Numbered from the stretch's first letter, positions 1-8,261 are shown. The stretch is 64,000 nucleotides of DNA from Lachnospiraceae bacterium (GCA_024698715.1 JAILRA010000029.1:1-64000); one strand, 5' to 3'. Numbers and translations: made by a program. Notes: generated by a model from the letters alone, not told the origin.

Positions 1-102
1 CTCCCTCTTAAGACCCCTCGAAGACGACGAGGTAGATAGGTCCAAGGTGTAAGCACAGTAATGTGTTCAGCTGATGGTCACTAATAGGTCGAAAGCTTAT
101 CC
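1..102 (+). rRNA. 23S ribosomal RNA, 3' end only
   Basis: The first ~100 bases resemble the end of bacterial 23S rRNA domain VI, including the late conserved stretch around CACTAATAGGTCGA (79-92) and the closing GCTTATCC. The gene enters from the left edge, so 16S and most of 23S lie outside the window. The exact 3' end is estimated from the usual terminal helix and may be off by a few bases. No 5S rRNA gene follows before the tRNA cluster. Confidence 0.9.
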
Positions 103-167
103 AGTTAGGTTAGTACTCTGATTAAAGTGAGATCTGTATTCAGTTTTGAAGGTTTGAAAACCAATGA

Positions 168-240
168 TCCTCAATAGCTCAGTTGGTAGAGCGCATGACT
201 GTTAATCATGATGTCGTTGGTTCGAGTCCAACTTGGGGAG
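168..240 (+). tRNA. tRNA-Asn (GTT)
   Basis: Cloverleaf with acceptor TCCTCAA/TTGGGGA (168-174 with 233-239), discriminator G240, a T-arm carrying GGTTCGAGTCC and anticodon GTT at 201-203. It is the first tRNA after the 23S end, about 65 bases downstream, so it is probably co-transcribed with the rRNA operon. The 3' CCA is not encoded. Confidence 0.95.
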
Positions 241-501
241 TGGATTAGTGATTGAGCGTGGGTAGCGACAATCAATAATTCGACAGACGTGCTTGCACAG
301 TCGGGCGAATGGTTGATTGGCGCTACACAGCCGATGAAATCGGCTGATTAGAGATCACGAAATAAATCGAAGCGAAGCGAGATTTATGAGTGGTCTATAA
401 TAAGCGAAATCGCGATAGCAATTAAGTGGTCTGTAATAAGCGAAATCACGACAGCGATTAAGTGGTCTCTGAGAGACGAAATCGCGGAGTTGATGAAACA
501 A
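241..501 (+). other. Structured, repeat-bearing spacer in the rRNA/tRNA operon
   Basis: No gene is seen here. The spacer holds a long imperfect hairpin (262-326: GTAGCG pairs with CGCTAC, CAATCAA with TTGATTG, TTCG with CGAA), a perfect 8-bp hairpin (328-346: CAGCCGAT/ATCGGCTG), a third stem (361-368 with 381-387) and three 36-base tandem repeats (390-497). The hairpins may be RNA-processing sites in the long rRNA-tRNA transcript; that role is inference. Confidence 0.6.
390..497 (+). repeat. Three 36-bp imperfect tandem repeats
   Basis: Units start at 390, 426 and 462, each with GTGGTCT, and share a core near CGAAATC. The first two are close copies; the third has diverged and runs up to the tRNA-Glu gene. 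There is no spacer between units, so this is not a CRISPR array. Confidence 0.8.
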
Positions 502-573
502 GGCTCCGTGGTCAAGCGGTTAAGACATCGCCCTTTCACGGCGGTAACACGGGTTCGATTCCCGTCGGAGTCA
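502..573 (+). tRNA. tRNA-Glu (TTC)
   Basis: Acceptor GGCTCCG pairs with CGGAGTC (566-572), discriminator A573. The anticodon stem-loop around 533-541 contains TTC, and the T-arm has GGGTTCGATTCCC. CCA is not encoded. It lies 5 bp before the next tRNA. Confidence 0.95.
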
Positions 574-578
574 TTTAT

Positions 579-651
579 GCCGATGTGGCTCAATTGGCAG
601 AGCAGCTGATTTGTAATCAGCAGGTTAACGGTTCGAGTCCGTTCATCGGCT
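579..651 (+). tRNA. tRNA-Thr (TGT)
   Basis: Acceptor GCCGATG (579-585) pairs with CATCGGC (644-650), discriminator T651. The anticodon loop TTTGTAA gives anticodon TGT. T-arm ACGGTTCGAGTCCGT is intact and all arms fold normally. Confidence 0.95.
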
Positions 652-684
652 TTTCCTTTTTAGGATAATTATCCAACAGGGTGC

Positions 685-758
685 GGACCTTTAGCTCAGT
701 TGGTTAGAGCAACCGGCTCATAACCGGTCGGTCCTGGGTTCGAGTCCCCGAAGGTCCA
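685..758 (+). tRNA. tRNA-Met (CAT), probably elongator
   Basis: Acceptor GGACCTT pairs with AAGGTCC (751-757), discriminator A758, anticodon CAT. The first base pair is G-C rather than the C-A mismatch of initiator tRNA, which argues for elongator Met. A tRNA-Ile with lysidine-modified CAT cannot be fully excluded by eye. Confidence 0.88.
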
Positions 759-772
759 TTTTTTGTTAACGA

Positions 773-846
773 GGCCTAGTGGCTCAGTTGGTTAGAGCGC
801 CGCCCTGTCACGGCGGAGGTCGTCGGTTCGAGTCCGATCTGGGTCG
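773..846 (+). tRNA. tRNA-Asp (GTC)
   Basis: Acceptor GGCCTAG pairs with CTGGGTC (839-845, with G-T wobbles), discriminator G846 as expected for Asp. The anticodon loop CTGTCAC gives GTC. All arms are present. Confidence 0.94.
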
Positions 847-875
847 TTAGAATTAAAATATTCATATCGATACAT

Positions 876-948
876 GGGGTCTTAGCTCAGCTGGGAGAGC
901 ATCTGCCTTACAAGCAGAGGGTCACAGGTTCGAGCCCTGTAGGCCCCA
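876..948 (+). tRNA. tRNA-Val (TAC)
   Basis: Acceptor GGGGTCT pairs with AGGCCCC (941-947), discriminator A948. The anticodon loop CTTACAA gives TAC. Standard D- and T-arms. Confidence 0.95.
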
Positions 949-966
949 TTTATTTTTAAAAAATAT

Positions 967-1052
967 GCCGGCGTGGCGGAACTGGCAGACGCACAGGACT
1001 TAAAATCCTGCGGGACTAACCTCCCGTACCGGTTCGATTCCGGTCGCCGGCA
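967..1052 (+). tRNA. tRNA-Leu (TAA)
   Basis: An 86-base class II tRNA. Acceptor GCCGGCG pairs with CGCCGGC (1045-1051), discriminator A1052, anticodon TAA inside CTTAAAA, and a long variable arm around CGGGACTAACCTCCCG. Last member of the cluster; a terminator follows directly. Confidence 0.95.
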
Positions 1053-1054
1053 TT

Positions 1055-1089
1055 AACTGCAAATTCTTAATTGAATTTGCAGTTTTTTA
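1055..1089 (+). terminator. Rho-independent terminator of the rRNA/tRNA operon
   Basis: A 12-bp perfect stem, AACTGCAAATTC (1055-1066) with GAATTTGCAGTT (1073-1084), is followed by a T-run. It closes the tRNA cluster before the divergent two-component genes. Confidence 0.9.
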
Positions 1090-1193
1090 TTTGTATTTTT
1101 TTGCATTTTTTACGTAAAAAATATACTGACCACACACAAACAATACATCCTTAGTTTATAATCTTATCATACAGATCTGTAAGGAGAACATTA

Positions 1194-1871
1194 ATGAGTG
1201 AGAGAATACTTTTGGTAGAAGACGATGACAAAATCCGCGAGATAATGTGTGATTATTTTTCAGCCAAGTCAAACGGAAAATATACTATCGTCGGTGCATC
1301 GACAGGAGAAGAAGGAATGGAACTGATTCGTGAAAACGATTTCGACATTGTTCTTCTGGATGTAATGCTTCCCGGTATAGACGGTTTTAAAATGTGCAGA
1401 AGAATTAGGAAAACCATGGATGTTCCGATTATTTTTCTGACCGCAAAGATCAGAGAAGAAGACCGTCTTTACGGGTATGAAATAGGCTGCGACGATTATG
1501 TATGCAAACCGTTTTCATTTGCGGAATTATATGCTAAAGTAAATGCTCTTTTAAAGCGGGTAAATAAAACTGAAGAGAACAATATAATCACCTGCGGAAG
1601 GATCTCATTAAACACGGTTTCTCTTGTGCTTAAGGTGGATGGTACGGAAATAGAACTGCCTCCTAAGGAATTCGAAATTCTTTGCTATCTTCTGAATCAT
1701 AAAGGATGGGTGGTCGGAAGAGAAACACTTCTTAACAGGATTTGGGGCGATGATTCATTTGTTGAAACAAGAGTTGTCGACAATCATGTAAAGAATTTGA
1801 GGAAAGCACTGGGAGACGCCGGAGCACAGATCAAAACCGTTGTGTCAAAAGGATATAAGCTGGTTGAATAA
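1194..1871 (+). CDS. OmpR-family response regulator
   Basis: A 225-residue two-component response regulator. An N-terminal receiver domain (about 3-118) has the acidic pair in LLVEDDD, the phospho-acceptor Asp56 in LLDVMLPG and the conserved Lys in CKPF. A C-terminal winged-helix DNA-binding domain (about 130-225) has the usual GWVVGRETLL and VDNHVKNLRKAL segments. AAGGAG lies 8 bases before the ATG. The histidine kinase follows after a 112-base gap filled by 40-bp tandem repeats, the first of which overlaps the last codons of this gene. The receiver and effector layout is of the VanR/PhoP kind; the inducing signal is unknown. Confidence 0.95.
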   Translation: MSERILLVEDDDKIREIMCDYFSAKSNGKYTIVGASTGEEGMELIRENDFDIVLLDVMLPGIDGFKMCRRIRKTMDVPIIFLTAKIREEDRLYGYEIGCDDYVCKPFSFAELYAKVNALLKRVNKTEENNIITCGRISLNTVSLVLKVDGTEIELPPKEFEILCYLLNHKGWVVGRETLLNRIWGDDSFVETRVVDNHVKNLRKALGDAGAQIKTVVSKGYKLVE

Positions 1872-1970
1872 ATGAATGCTTATGACAAAAAGATATAAGC
1901 GAGTTGAACAAGCGAACACTTATGTTAAATGAACATAAGGCTGTTGAATGGATAATCGCTTGCGACAAAC
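1851..1970 (+). repeat. Three 40-bp imperfect tandem repeats across the 3' end of the response regulator gene
   Basis: Units 1851-1890, 1891-1930 and 1931-1970 align end to end without gaps. By eye unit 1 matches unit 2 at about 29 of 40 positions and unit 3 at about 27 of 40; shared blocks include ATAAG and GTTGAA. Unit 1 includes the last codons and stop of the response regulator; unit 3 runs to the ribosome binding site of the kinase gene. The 40-base period is not a multiple of three. Confidence 0.8.
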
Positions 1971-1983
1971 GGAGACAGGAGAC

Positions 1984-3735
1984 ATGATGAAGAATACCGA
2001 AAAGAAAAGATTTAATAAAAAAGGTCTGATATTAAAAAGACTTATAATTCAAACCGTAATCGTCACGTTATTATTTGGAATCGTGACTTTGATATATCTT
2101 AAGAACGACTATAATGACTGGGCCCAGAAATATTACAGATATATTGAAGAAAAGAACAAGGATCTTATTATCAAATTGCAGGAATATGAGACAAAAGATG
2201 AGATTACGGCGGATTTCAAGAATTTTGAAGATTTACTGCTGGCTTCATCGACGGAAATGCCTGAACCAATGGGTTTTTATATTAAAATGACCGACAGGAA
2301 AACAGGGGAAGTGCTTGCTGATTCAAAGGAAAAATGCTTTTTTATCCTGCCGAAAGAAAGCGGAGGCTTCGCGGATGATACTAATAATCCGGCACTTCTT
2401 TATGAATGCGATGATGAATATCTTATAAAATGGATGAAAGATACAAGGGAAGAATATCTTTCTTTTGCGGACGAGGGAGATGAGAATCATCTGTTTTACC
2501 AGGTTAATAAGTATTGTATAAAAGATGGTTCGTTTTATCCTTTGGAAATGATTGCGTATTACAGACCTAATTATACTGACGGTGCTATTGTTACAGATAA
2601 AGATAAATATGAAACATGGTGCCCTGAGTTTGATATAAGAGACTATGAAAATATCGATGGCATCGATGAAATGGAAGAAATCGTAAATAAAGATAACGAA
2701 GGTGCAGTGTATTTAAGCGGAGGAATATATGATGTAAGCGATTTCCCTGAAGCTGGCAAAGATGACCCAAACTACATGGTTTCTTATGGAGAATCTCACA
2801 CCTTTGAATTTGAAACACTTGTGAATCATTACATTGAACAACCGAAATATTTCTTTAAAGACGGGAAAACGATGATTATAATAAGAGATCCGTTTTACCT
2901 TACAAAGAGTGTGAATGGCGAGATTGCAGTTAAAAACTATGTACTGGAAAGTTTTTTTAAATCGAATTATTGGACGGAGAATATTTATACAAGAAAAATA
3001 ATTCTTGCGTTGTATGTTTTAATATTTCTTTTGAGTACGGCAATCTCTGTTGTAATTAGTCTGATACAGATTTCGAAAAAAGAAAAAGAAGAATTCAGGA
3101 AAACGCTGATGGATTCAATTTCTCATGATCTTAAATCTCCGCTTACCGCATTGAGAGGATATGCGGAAAGTCTTAAAGAGAATTTAAACGCGGACAGGAA
3201 AGAAGCGTATGCTGATGCAATTCTCGAAAGTTCGGATTATATGGACAGGCTGATAAACGGAAACCTTAAGCTTTTGCAGTTACAGGATATGAAGTACGTA
3301 AGCAAAAAAGAAAATGCGGATCTGGTCGGAATTACAAAAGAACTATTCGAAAAATACAGACCGGTTCTGGATGAGAGAAATATCTCTTTGAAGATCACGG
3401 GAACGTTTTTCAGGAAAGTAAATAAAGAACTTATTTCAAATGCGCTTGAAAACCTGGTTTCCAATTCCGTCAAATATGTAAATGACGGTGGTGAAATAGC
3501 AGTAGAGGGAACAAAGAATGAACTTGTGATCTCAAATTCGGTTGAGCGTTTTCCGGAAAGAAAATCCGAAGAACTCTGGGAAACCTTTGTTAAAGGCGAT
3601 GATTCCAGAAGCAATGAGAAGGGAAGCGGGATAGGACTGGCGATTGCAAAACGTATCCTGGAAATCCATAAGATAAATAACTGCATAAAATATGCGGATA
3701 AAGACAGGAAATATTTTGAGATTCATTTATCCTGA
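1984..3735 (+). CDS. Membrane-bound sensor histidine kinase
   Basis: A 583-residue kinase partner of the upstream response regulator. It has an N-terminal membrane segment (about residues 18-38), a large extracytoplasmic sensor region of about 300 residues of no recognised family, and a second membrane segment near residues 338-362. The kinase core follows: H-box SISHDLKSPL with the phosphorylated His at codon 3124-3126, N-box around NALENLVSNSVKYV and G-box GSGIGLAIAK. An upstream in-frame ATG exists at 1948, but the GGAG/AGGAG signals at 1971-1982 favour ATG 1984 (or 1987). The long acidic ectodomain suggests sensing of an extracellular ligand or cell-wall state; this is inference. Confidence 0.92.
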   Translation: MMKNTEKKRFNKKGLILKRLIIQTVIVTLLFGIVTLIYLKNDYNDWAQKYYRYIEEKNKDLIIKLQEYETKDEITADFKNFEDLLLASSTEMPEPMGFYIKMTDRKTGEVLADSKEKCFFILPKESGGFADDTNNPALLYECDDEYLIKWMKDTREEYLSFADEGDENHLFYQVNKYCIKDGSFYPLEMIAYYRPNYTDGAIVTDKDKYETWCPEFDIRDYENIDGIDEMEEIVNKDNEGAVYLSGGIYDVSDFPEAGKDDPNYMVSYGESHTFEFETLVNHYIEQPKYFFKDGKTMIIIRDPFYLTKSVNGEIAVKNYVLESFFKSNYWTENIYTRKIILALYVLIFLLSTAISVVISLIQISKKEKEEFRKTLMDSISHDLKSPLTALRGYAESLKENLNADRKEAYADAILESSDYMDRLINGNLKLLQLQDMKYVSKKENADLVGITKELFEKYRPVLDERNISLKITGTFFRKVNKELISNALENLVSNSVKYVNDGGEIAVEGTKNELVISNSVERFPERKSEELWETFVKGDDSRSNEKGSGIGLAIAKRILEIHKINNCIKYADKDRKYFEIHLS

Positions 3736-3780
3736 TCCATATGAAACAATTGGCATTTTGTAAATATTGCAAAAAAAATA

Positions 3781-3817
3781 AAACCGCAGGTCATTGATCT
3801 GATCTACGGTTTTTTCT
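3781..3817. terminator. Rho-independent terminator between converging genes
   Basis: A 13-bp stem with one mismatch (3781-3793 with 3800-3812) is followed by T-rich sequence and preceded by an A-run, so it may serve both the kinase gene and the leftward TIGR01440 gene. Confidence 0.75.
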
Positions 3818-3839
3818 TTGTAAAATATCTGCAAAAAAT

Positions 3840-4385
3840 TTATAAAAGTGTCTGATCGTAATGTGCTCTTTCGCCTCCGATGAATTTGGGACGTACTCTG
3901 GCTGCGCTGATATGTGCTTCGCCGATATGATTGTTTTCAAGTCGTACCGGAACGGCAACTTTCTTTAAATGCATTCCGATGAAAGTATCTCCGATATCTA
4001 TGCCCGCATCGGCACGGATCTCTTCAACCGCAACCGGATTTTTGAATGTGTTATAAGCTGTGGTGGCAAAAGAACCGCCTGCTTTCGGCTGTGGAACAAC
4101 ATTCACGATATCCTGAAAAGGAACTGCATCTCTTTCAACTATGATTGCTCTGTTCAAATGCTCGCAGCATTGTGCTGCAAGGTAGATGCCTTTTTCATTG
4201 AGTGCGGAATAGATTCCTTCGAAAACCGCTTTGGCAACATCAAGATTTGAATTGCTTCCGATCTTGTCGCCGCAGACTTCCGACGAGGAACATCCGACTA
4301 CAAATATCTGACCTTTCTGAAGTTTTGCTTTTTCGCATAGTTCCTTACAGGCAGCATATGCTTCTTTTGTGATCTCTTCGTACAT
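3840..4385 (-). CDS. TIGR01440/UPF0340 (YwlG-like) family protein
   Basis: A 181-residue soluble protein of the UPF0340 family, whose function is not established. Recognisable segments are VVGCSSSEVCGDKIG near the N-terminus, the cysteine-rich AAQCCEHLNRA, and the C-terminal RPKFIGGERAHYDQ. A GTG nine bases upstream is in frame, but the motif GAAGGT sits about six bases before the ATG that ends at 4385, so that ATG is chosen. It lies 14 bases downstream of the ECF S-component gene and is presumably co-transcribed with it. Confidence 0.88.
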   Translation of the reverse strand: MYEEITKEAYAACKELCEKAKLQKGQIFVVGCSSSEVCGDKIGSNSNLDVAKAVFEGIYSALNEKGIYLAAQCCEHLNRAIIVERDAVPFQDIVNVVPQPKAGGSFATTAYNTFKNPVAVEEIRADAGIDIGDTFIGMHLKKVAVPVRLENNHIGEAHISAARVRPKFIGGERAHYDQTLL

Positions 4386-4399
4386 ATAATTCACCTTCT

Positions 4400-4930
4400 T
4401 TATGAGCCTGAATTGCCCACTATATTATTGAATAATTTTTTGAGTCCGCATCTGTATACCAGAAGCATTCCGAATACCGCACCGATCACTCCCTGCGCGA
4501 TCTCATACGGAAGTTTTATGATGGCATACTCGGGAGTGCTGTATATGAAAGCTTTTCCGAAAGTATATCCGGCTACCATGATGACAGCTCCGACAGCTAC
4601 GCCGATAGCGGATGCAACTTTTGGATGTTTCTTAAATGTATAATGTGCGAAAAATGAAATTACCAGTGCCTGAATACCGTGTGTGAAAAGGGATACAAAC
4701 ATGGGGAGAGGATAAAAGATCATATCTCCGAGGAAAGATCCGATTCCGCCCACAAGGAATGCTTCAAACGGATTTAAAAGCAGAGCTGCAGTACAGATAG
4801 CTATATCGCAGAGGTACAAATGTCCTCCGGGAACGGGAATTCCGAATGATGAAAGAGCTATGTTCATAGCCATAAACAATGCTGCGGTAGTAAGTCTGAT
4901 CGTTGTGATCTTTGCCTGATTCTTTGTCAT
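4400..4930 (-). CDS. ECF transporter S component (vitamin uptake)
   Basis: A 176-residue integral membrane protein with five to six hydrophobic segments. The pattern GGHLYLCDIAICTAALLL with GGIGSFLGDM downstream resembles the substrate-binding subunits of energy-coupling factor transporters of the PF07155 type. Such subunits work with shared EcfA/A'/T modules, which are not in this window. The substrate cannot be named: the family includes riboflavin and pyrimidine-type carriers, and I see no riboswitch in the 200 bases upstream. GAGAGG precedes the ATG by about eight bases. It heads a two-gene unit with the UPF0340 gene. Confidence 0.85.
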   Translation of the reverse strand: MTKNQAKITTIRLTTAALFMAMNIALSSFGIPVPGGHLYLCDIAICTAALLLNPFEAFLVGGIGSFLGDMIFYPLPMFVSLFTHGIQALVISFFAHYTFKKHPKVASAIGVAVGAVIMVAGYTFGKAFIYSTPEYAIIKLPYEIAQGVIGAVFGMLLVYRCGLKKLFNNIVGNSGS

Positions 4931-5145
4931 GATTTCTGCCTCTCTGTCTGTGTTGTCGAATACGTTAAGTTGATTTTTTGCGACTTTTGTTTTAAGTCAA
5001 AAAAAGAATACAACTCATCTGACAATATAAAAATAACCAGAATTGAAGAAAAAAACAAGACCAGATTAAATGAAATGATAAAATGTGAAAGAAAATGATC
5101 CGAAATGATCGATCAATATAATAAAAGAAAAAACTGCATTGCGAT

Positions 5146-5643
5146 TTAAATGACCGGATAATCCTGACGATATTTTTTTATCAGATAAGGATGATCCTTT
5201 GCATAATCAAGTATATCGTTTCTAAGATCATCGTTGACATATTGTCTGACGGTTTCAATACTCAGACTGTTGATCGTGGGACATGTAGGCGTTAATGCTA
5301 TGACCGGCTCTTGATCTTTTTTCATAACGCGAAGCGGCCAAATTTTACAATCCCATGGTTTTTCTTCCGATGAGAGAGTGCATCCATTTTCGCCAAGATA
5401 AGGACATGGAACCTCTTCAAAAGAATCCTGCGTTTTATAATCGTTACCGAGATCGTAAGATGCAAATTTAAATCCGTCTTTTTCGACAATATTCAGGACT
5501 TCGGAATTTAATCTGTTGTCCGCTTCGATCGCGGTTATGTTTTCTTCTGTAAAGATCGGGGTTTCCCAGAGAGAAGTCCTTCTGAAAGAACAGCAGAATC
5601 TGCATGATGCACAGTCTTCTTTTTTTAAAATTCCTGATAACAT
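5146..5643 (-). CDS. YkgJ-type CxxCxxCC cysteine-cluster protein
   Basis: A 165-residue protein of the PF03692 family. The defining cluster is near the N-terminus (Cys11, Cys14, Cys17 and Cys18 in DCASCRFCCSF), with further cysteines in VPCPYLGENGC, KPWDCKIWPL and TPTCPT. The family is predicted to bind Zn or an Fe-S cluster, and includes FliB-like lysine methylases, but most members are uncharacterised. It follows the DUF2156 gene by 28 bases on the same strand, so the two are probably co-expressed. Confidence 0.85.
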   Translation of the reverse strand: MLSGILKKEDCASCRFCCSFRRTSLWETPIFTEENITAIEADNRLNSEVLNIVEKDGFKFASYDLGNDYKTQDSFEEVPCPYLGENGCTLSSEEKPWDCKIWPLRVMKKDQEPVIALTPTCPTINSLSIETVRQYVNDDLRNDILDYAKDHPYLIKKYRQDYPVI

Positions 5644-5671
5644 ATATTTATCCTTTAAAATACAAAAACAT

Positions 5672-6583
5672 TTATATTTCCGTTACTATGTATTTTTTAA
5701 GCATACGAAAGGGCTGATATGACATTTTTGCACGTCTTAATCCTTCCACACCCAGGTCCTCTTCACGGTTTATGTATTCATAGTCTTTGGCGCAGAGCAG
5801 AGCAAATTCGTTGCAGAGGAGCTGATAGATTCCGATTATGTCCTTTCGGCCTTTTTCGATGACTTCATCCATGCATTCATCATTAAGTGCAACTCCGGCG
5901 GCATATCCGACGACGGTTCCTTTTATATAGACCACGATTCCTTTAAATTCCAGTTCGTCAAAATTGGAAAGATAAAATTTTATGGCTTCGTTTTCACGCT
6001 CAAGCATTTCGTCGTATTCCGCGGCAAGCCTGTCATTTATCCAGTCTTTTTGAAAAAGAAAAACATCCGCAATATTTTCTTCGGTTATATCCTCTATTCT
6101 GATATTTCCTTCATATGCGGAATAGAAGGCACGTACTCTGTTTCTTTTCGGAGCAAGGGCTCTGCCGGGTAATATGCTTAAGTTTTCGGTTTTGTAAATG
6201 TATTCCTCATAGTCTCTGGATTCTTCAACCAGAAATGTATTCGGAAAGAGAACGGCAAGGATATCTTTAAATTCCTCGGTTACCGTAAAGAATGATAATT
6301 TCGCGTTATGCGCCGATGCATCGTCAAACAGTATTTTTATGAAATGGCCGGGGTCGGGATCGATATTTCCGAGCGGTGCAAGATAAACTCTTTTGACGGG
6401 AGTATCCAGTCTGCTCCGGTGAATAAAAAGAACATCTTCAAAAATCGCATATTCGTCACCGTATTTCATGGAAAGACCTGTTAAAAGATAAAGGGAATGC
6501 TGACATGACGAAGAACCGTAATTCTTTAGAAATCCGTTGATCAAAGGTTTGTCTGATAAAGTTACTGGTTTAAAATTTAGCAT
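5672..6583 (-). CDS. DUF2156 / phosphatidylglycerol lysyltransferase-like GNAT-fold protein
   Basis: A 303-residue protein resembling soluble DUF2156 (PF09924) members, which share the acyltransferase-type fold of the MprF C-terminal domain. Visible family features are the N-terminal TLSDKPLINGFLKNYG, the central DYEEYIYKTENLSILPGRALAPKRNRVRAF, and the C-terminal NREEDLGVEGLRRAKMSYQP. No membrane segments are present, unlike MprF. The frame stays open to 6778, but the family homology begins at MLNFKPVTL, and a TATAAT at about 6634-6639 on this strand would place transcription just upstream of that start. No strong ribosome binding site is seen, so the start is tentative. Confidence 0.82.
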   Translation of the reverse strand: MLNFKPVTLSDKPLINGFLKNYGSSSCQHSLYLLTGLSMKYGDEYAIFEDVLFIHRSRLDTPVKRVYLAPLGNIDPDPGHFIKILFDDASAHNAKLSFFTVTEEFKDILAVLFPNTFLVEESRDYEEYIYKTENLSILPGRALAPKRNRVRAFYSAYEGNIRIEDITEENIADVFLFQKDWINDRLAAEYDEMLERENEAIKFYLSNFDELEFKGIVVYIKGTVVGYAAGVALNDECMDEVIEKGRKDIIGIYQLLCNEFALLCAKDYEYINREEDLGVEGLRRAKMSYQPFRMLKKYIVTEI

Positions 6584-6836
6584 ATTTTTCGTATTGTATA
6601 TTTTGTCTCGGTAAATGATCCAATTTCTTTTTTGCATTATAACATATTTACCGTATAAAAAAGAATACGAAAGAAAAAAGACGGAATTTGTTATTGTAGT
6701 ATACAGAAACGGAAAAACTGTAGTATTATGATTAAGGAAATATTCGAAACGGTTTTTAAGATGCGTCATTATGATCATAGTATCGGATATTTTAAAACAA
6801 CCGGGAAAAGAAGAATACAGAAAGGCAGAACTTCAG

Positions 6837-8201
6837 ATGGGCAAAAAGATGAGAAAAACGGTTAAGAGTACGATATGCGCGATACTTTCATTATTTATGA
6901 TAGTAAGCGTTATTCAGATAAATACCGTTACATCAAAAGCAGCAGGAAATGTTGTAAACGTTTTTGATGATGTTGAAGCGGGTAAATGGTATGTTGAGGC
7001 AGTTCAGTTTGTTTACGACCGCGGGATCATGGCAGGAACTTCATCCCATGTTTTCGGAGTTAATCAGGCATTGCAGAGAGAGCAGTTTGCACAGATCCTT
7101 TACAGTATGGCAGGAAAACCTGCGGTTTCGGCAAGTGCATCCAATCCTTTCCGTGATGTACCGAATACTCCCGGATATCCGAGAGACGCTATTCTCTGGG
7201 CATATCAGAACGGTATTGCAAGCGGAAACGGAAACAATACTTTCGGTGTAGGCCAGGCGATACAAAGACAGGCAGTTGCCAGCATGCTTTACAAGTTTGC
7301 CGTAAAATTCAAATACAATCTCACAACCGACAGCAAAGCCATTGACGGATTTGCCGATAAGGGAAGTGTTGCAAGCTGGGCGCTGGCTCCCATGAAATGG
7401 GCTGTTACTCAGGGTGTCATCTCCGGAAAAGGCGGAAATAAGATCGATCCTACAGGCAATGCAACGAGAGCAGAGTGTGCAGCAATGATAATGCAGCTTG
7501 TTACCAGAAACGAAGTACCCAAAGTCGGTGATATCATAAAATTCGGTAAATACGAGCAGGACGGCAATACTAAAAACGGTAAGGAAGCCATAGAATGGGT
7601 GGTGCTCAAAGTTGACGGAAAGCGTGTTTTTGTTGTAAGCAAATATGCTTTGGATTTTCAACCGTACGATAAAAATTCAAACGGTGTTACCTGGGAAACC
7701 TGTTCATTGAGAAAATGGATGAACGATGATTTCAAGAATGCGGCATTTTCATCCGTTGAACAGAAAAGAATTCCTACGGTAACCGTTAAAAACGAGACAA
7801 ATACTTATTACAATACTCCCGGCGGAAAAGATACAAAAGACAAAATCTTTTTACTCAGTACGAGTGAAGTGAAAAAATATATAGGATATAACTCGTACGA
7901 TAATAATTTCCAAACCGGTTACAGCCAGAAAGCGATAGTTGCTCCGACAAAGTATGCTCAAAAGAAAGGGGCGCTTGCTTATACCATTACACAGCATGAT
8001 TATGATAATTTCCTGAAAAAAAGAGGTTATAAATCGGATGTTGTAGGCTCAGTGGGAACATTGTGGTGGCTTCGTACACCCGGATATGATAATAACCGTG
8101 CATGTTCCGTAGGCGAAACCGGATCGGCCGGAATGGGCTACGGCAGTGCGGCGAACGGAGGATTGCGTTCCATACGTCCTGCAATGTATATAGATTATTA
8201 A
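6837..8201 (+). CDS. Secreted S-layer-homology protein with DUF6273 domain
   Basis: About 454 residues. A signal peptide (KKMRKTVKSTICAILSLFM... to SKAAG) is followed by three SLH repeats, beginning near NVFDDVEAGKWY, NPFRDVPNTPGYPRDA and GFADKGSVASWA, which bind cell-wall polymers. The C-terminal ~220 residues look like DUF6273, with KFGKYEQDGNTKNGKEAIEW, a WETCSLRKWMN block and the WWLRTPG ... RPAMYI ending. The first in-frame ATG is at 6771 and overlaps the divergent gene's leader; ATG 6837 puts the signal peptide at the N-terminus, with a weak AAAGGC signal upstream. Function is probably surface display; the ligand is unknown. Confidence 0.88.
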   Translation: MGKKMRKTVKSTICAILSLFMIVSVIQINTVTSKAAGNVVNVFDDVEAGKWYVEAVQFVYDRGIMAGTSSHVFGVNQALQREQFAQILYSMAGKPAVSASASNPFRDVPNTPGYPRDAILWAYQNGIASGNGNNTFGVGQAIQRQAVASMLYKFAVKFKYNLTTDSKAIDGFADKGSVASWALAPMKWAVTQGVISGKGGNKIDPTGNATRAECAAMIMQLVTRNEVPKVGDIIKFGKYEQDGNTKNGKEAIEWVVLKVDGKRVFVVSKYALDFQPYDKNSNGVTWETCSLRKWMNDDFKNAAFSSVEQKRIPTVTVKNETNTYYNTPGGKDTKDKIFLLSTSEVKKYIGYNSYDNNFQTGYSQKAIVAPTKYAQKKGALAYTITQHDYDNFLKKRGYKSDVVGSVGTLWWLRTPGYDNNRACSVGETGSAGMGYGSAANGGLRSIRPAMYIDY

Positions 8202-8261
8202 TTGGCATTTATCGGTTGACAAATAATTTATAGTTTACTAATATTGTTTTAAATATTTTAA

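Noticed and set aside
390..497. Tandem 36-bp units that could suggest a CRISPR array
   Set aside because: The units abut without spacers and diverge from one another; no cas genes are near.
462..668. Open frame running across two tRNA genes
   Set aside because: It covers tRNA-Glu and tRNA-Thr and has no ribosome binding site; a chance frame.
4931..5145. Possible riboswitch upstream of the ECF S component
   Set aside because: The leader is AT-rich with only short stems; no FMN, TPP, cobalamin or other known core is recognisable.
6584..6778. N-terminal extension of the DUF2156 gene
   Set aside because: The extra ~65 residues are low-complexity and hydrophobic/aromatic, lack a ribosome binding site and lie upstream of a likely -10 box.
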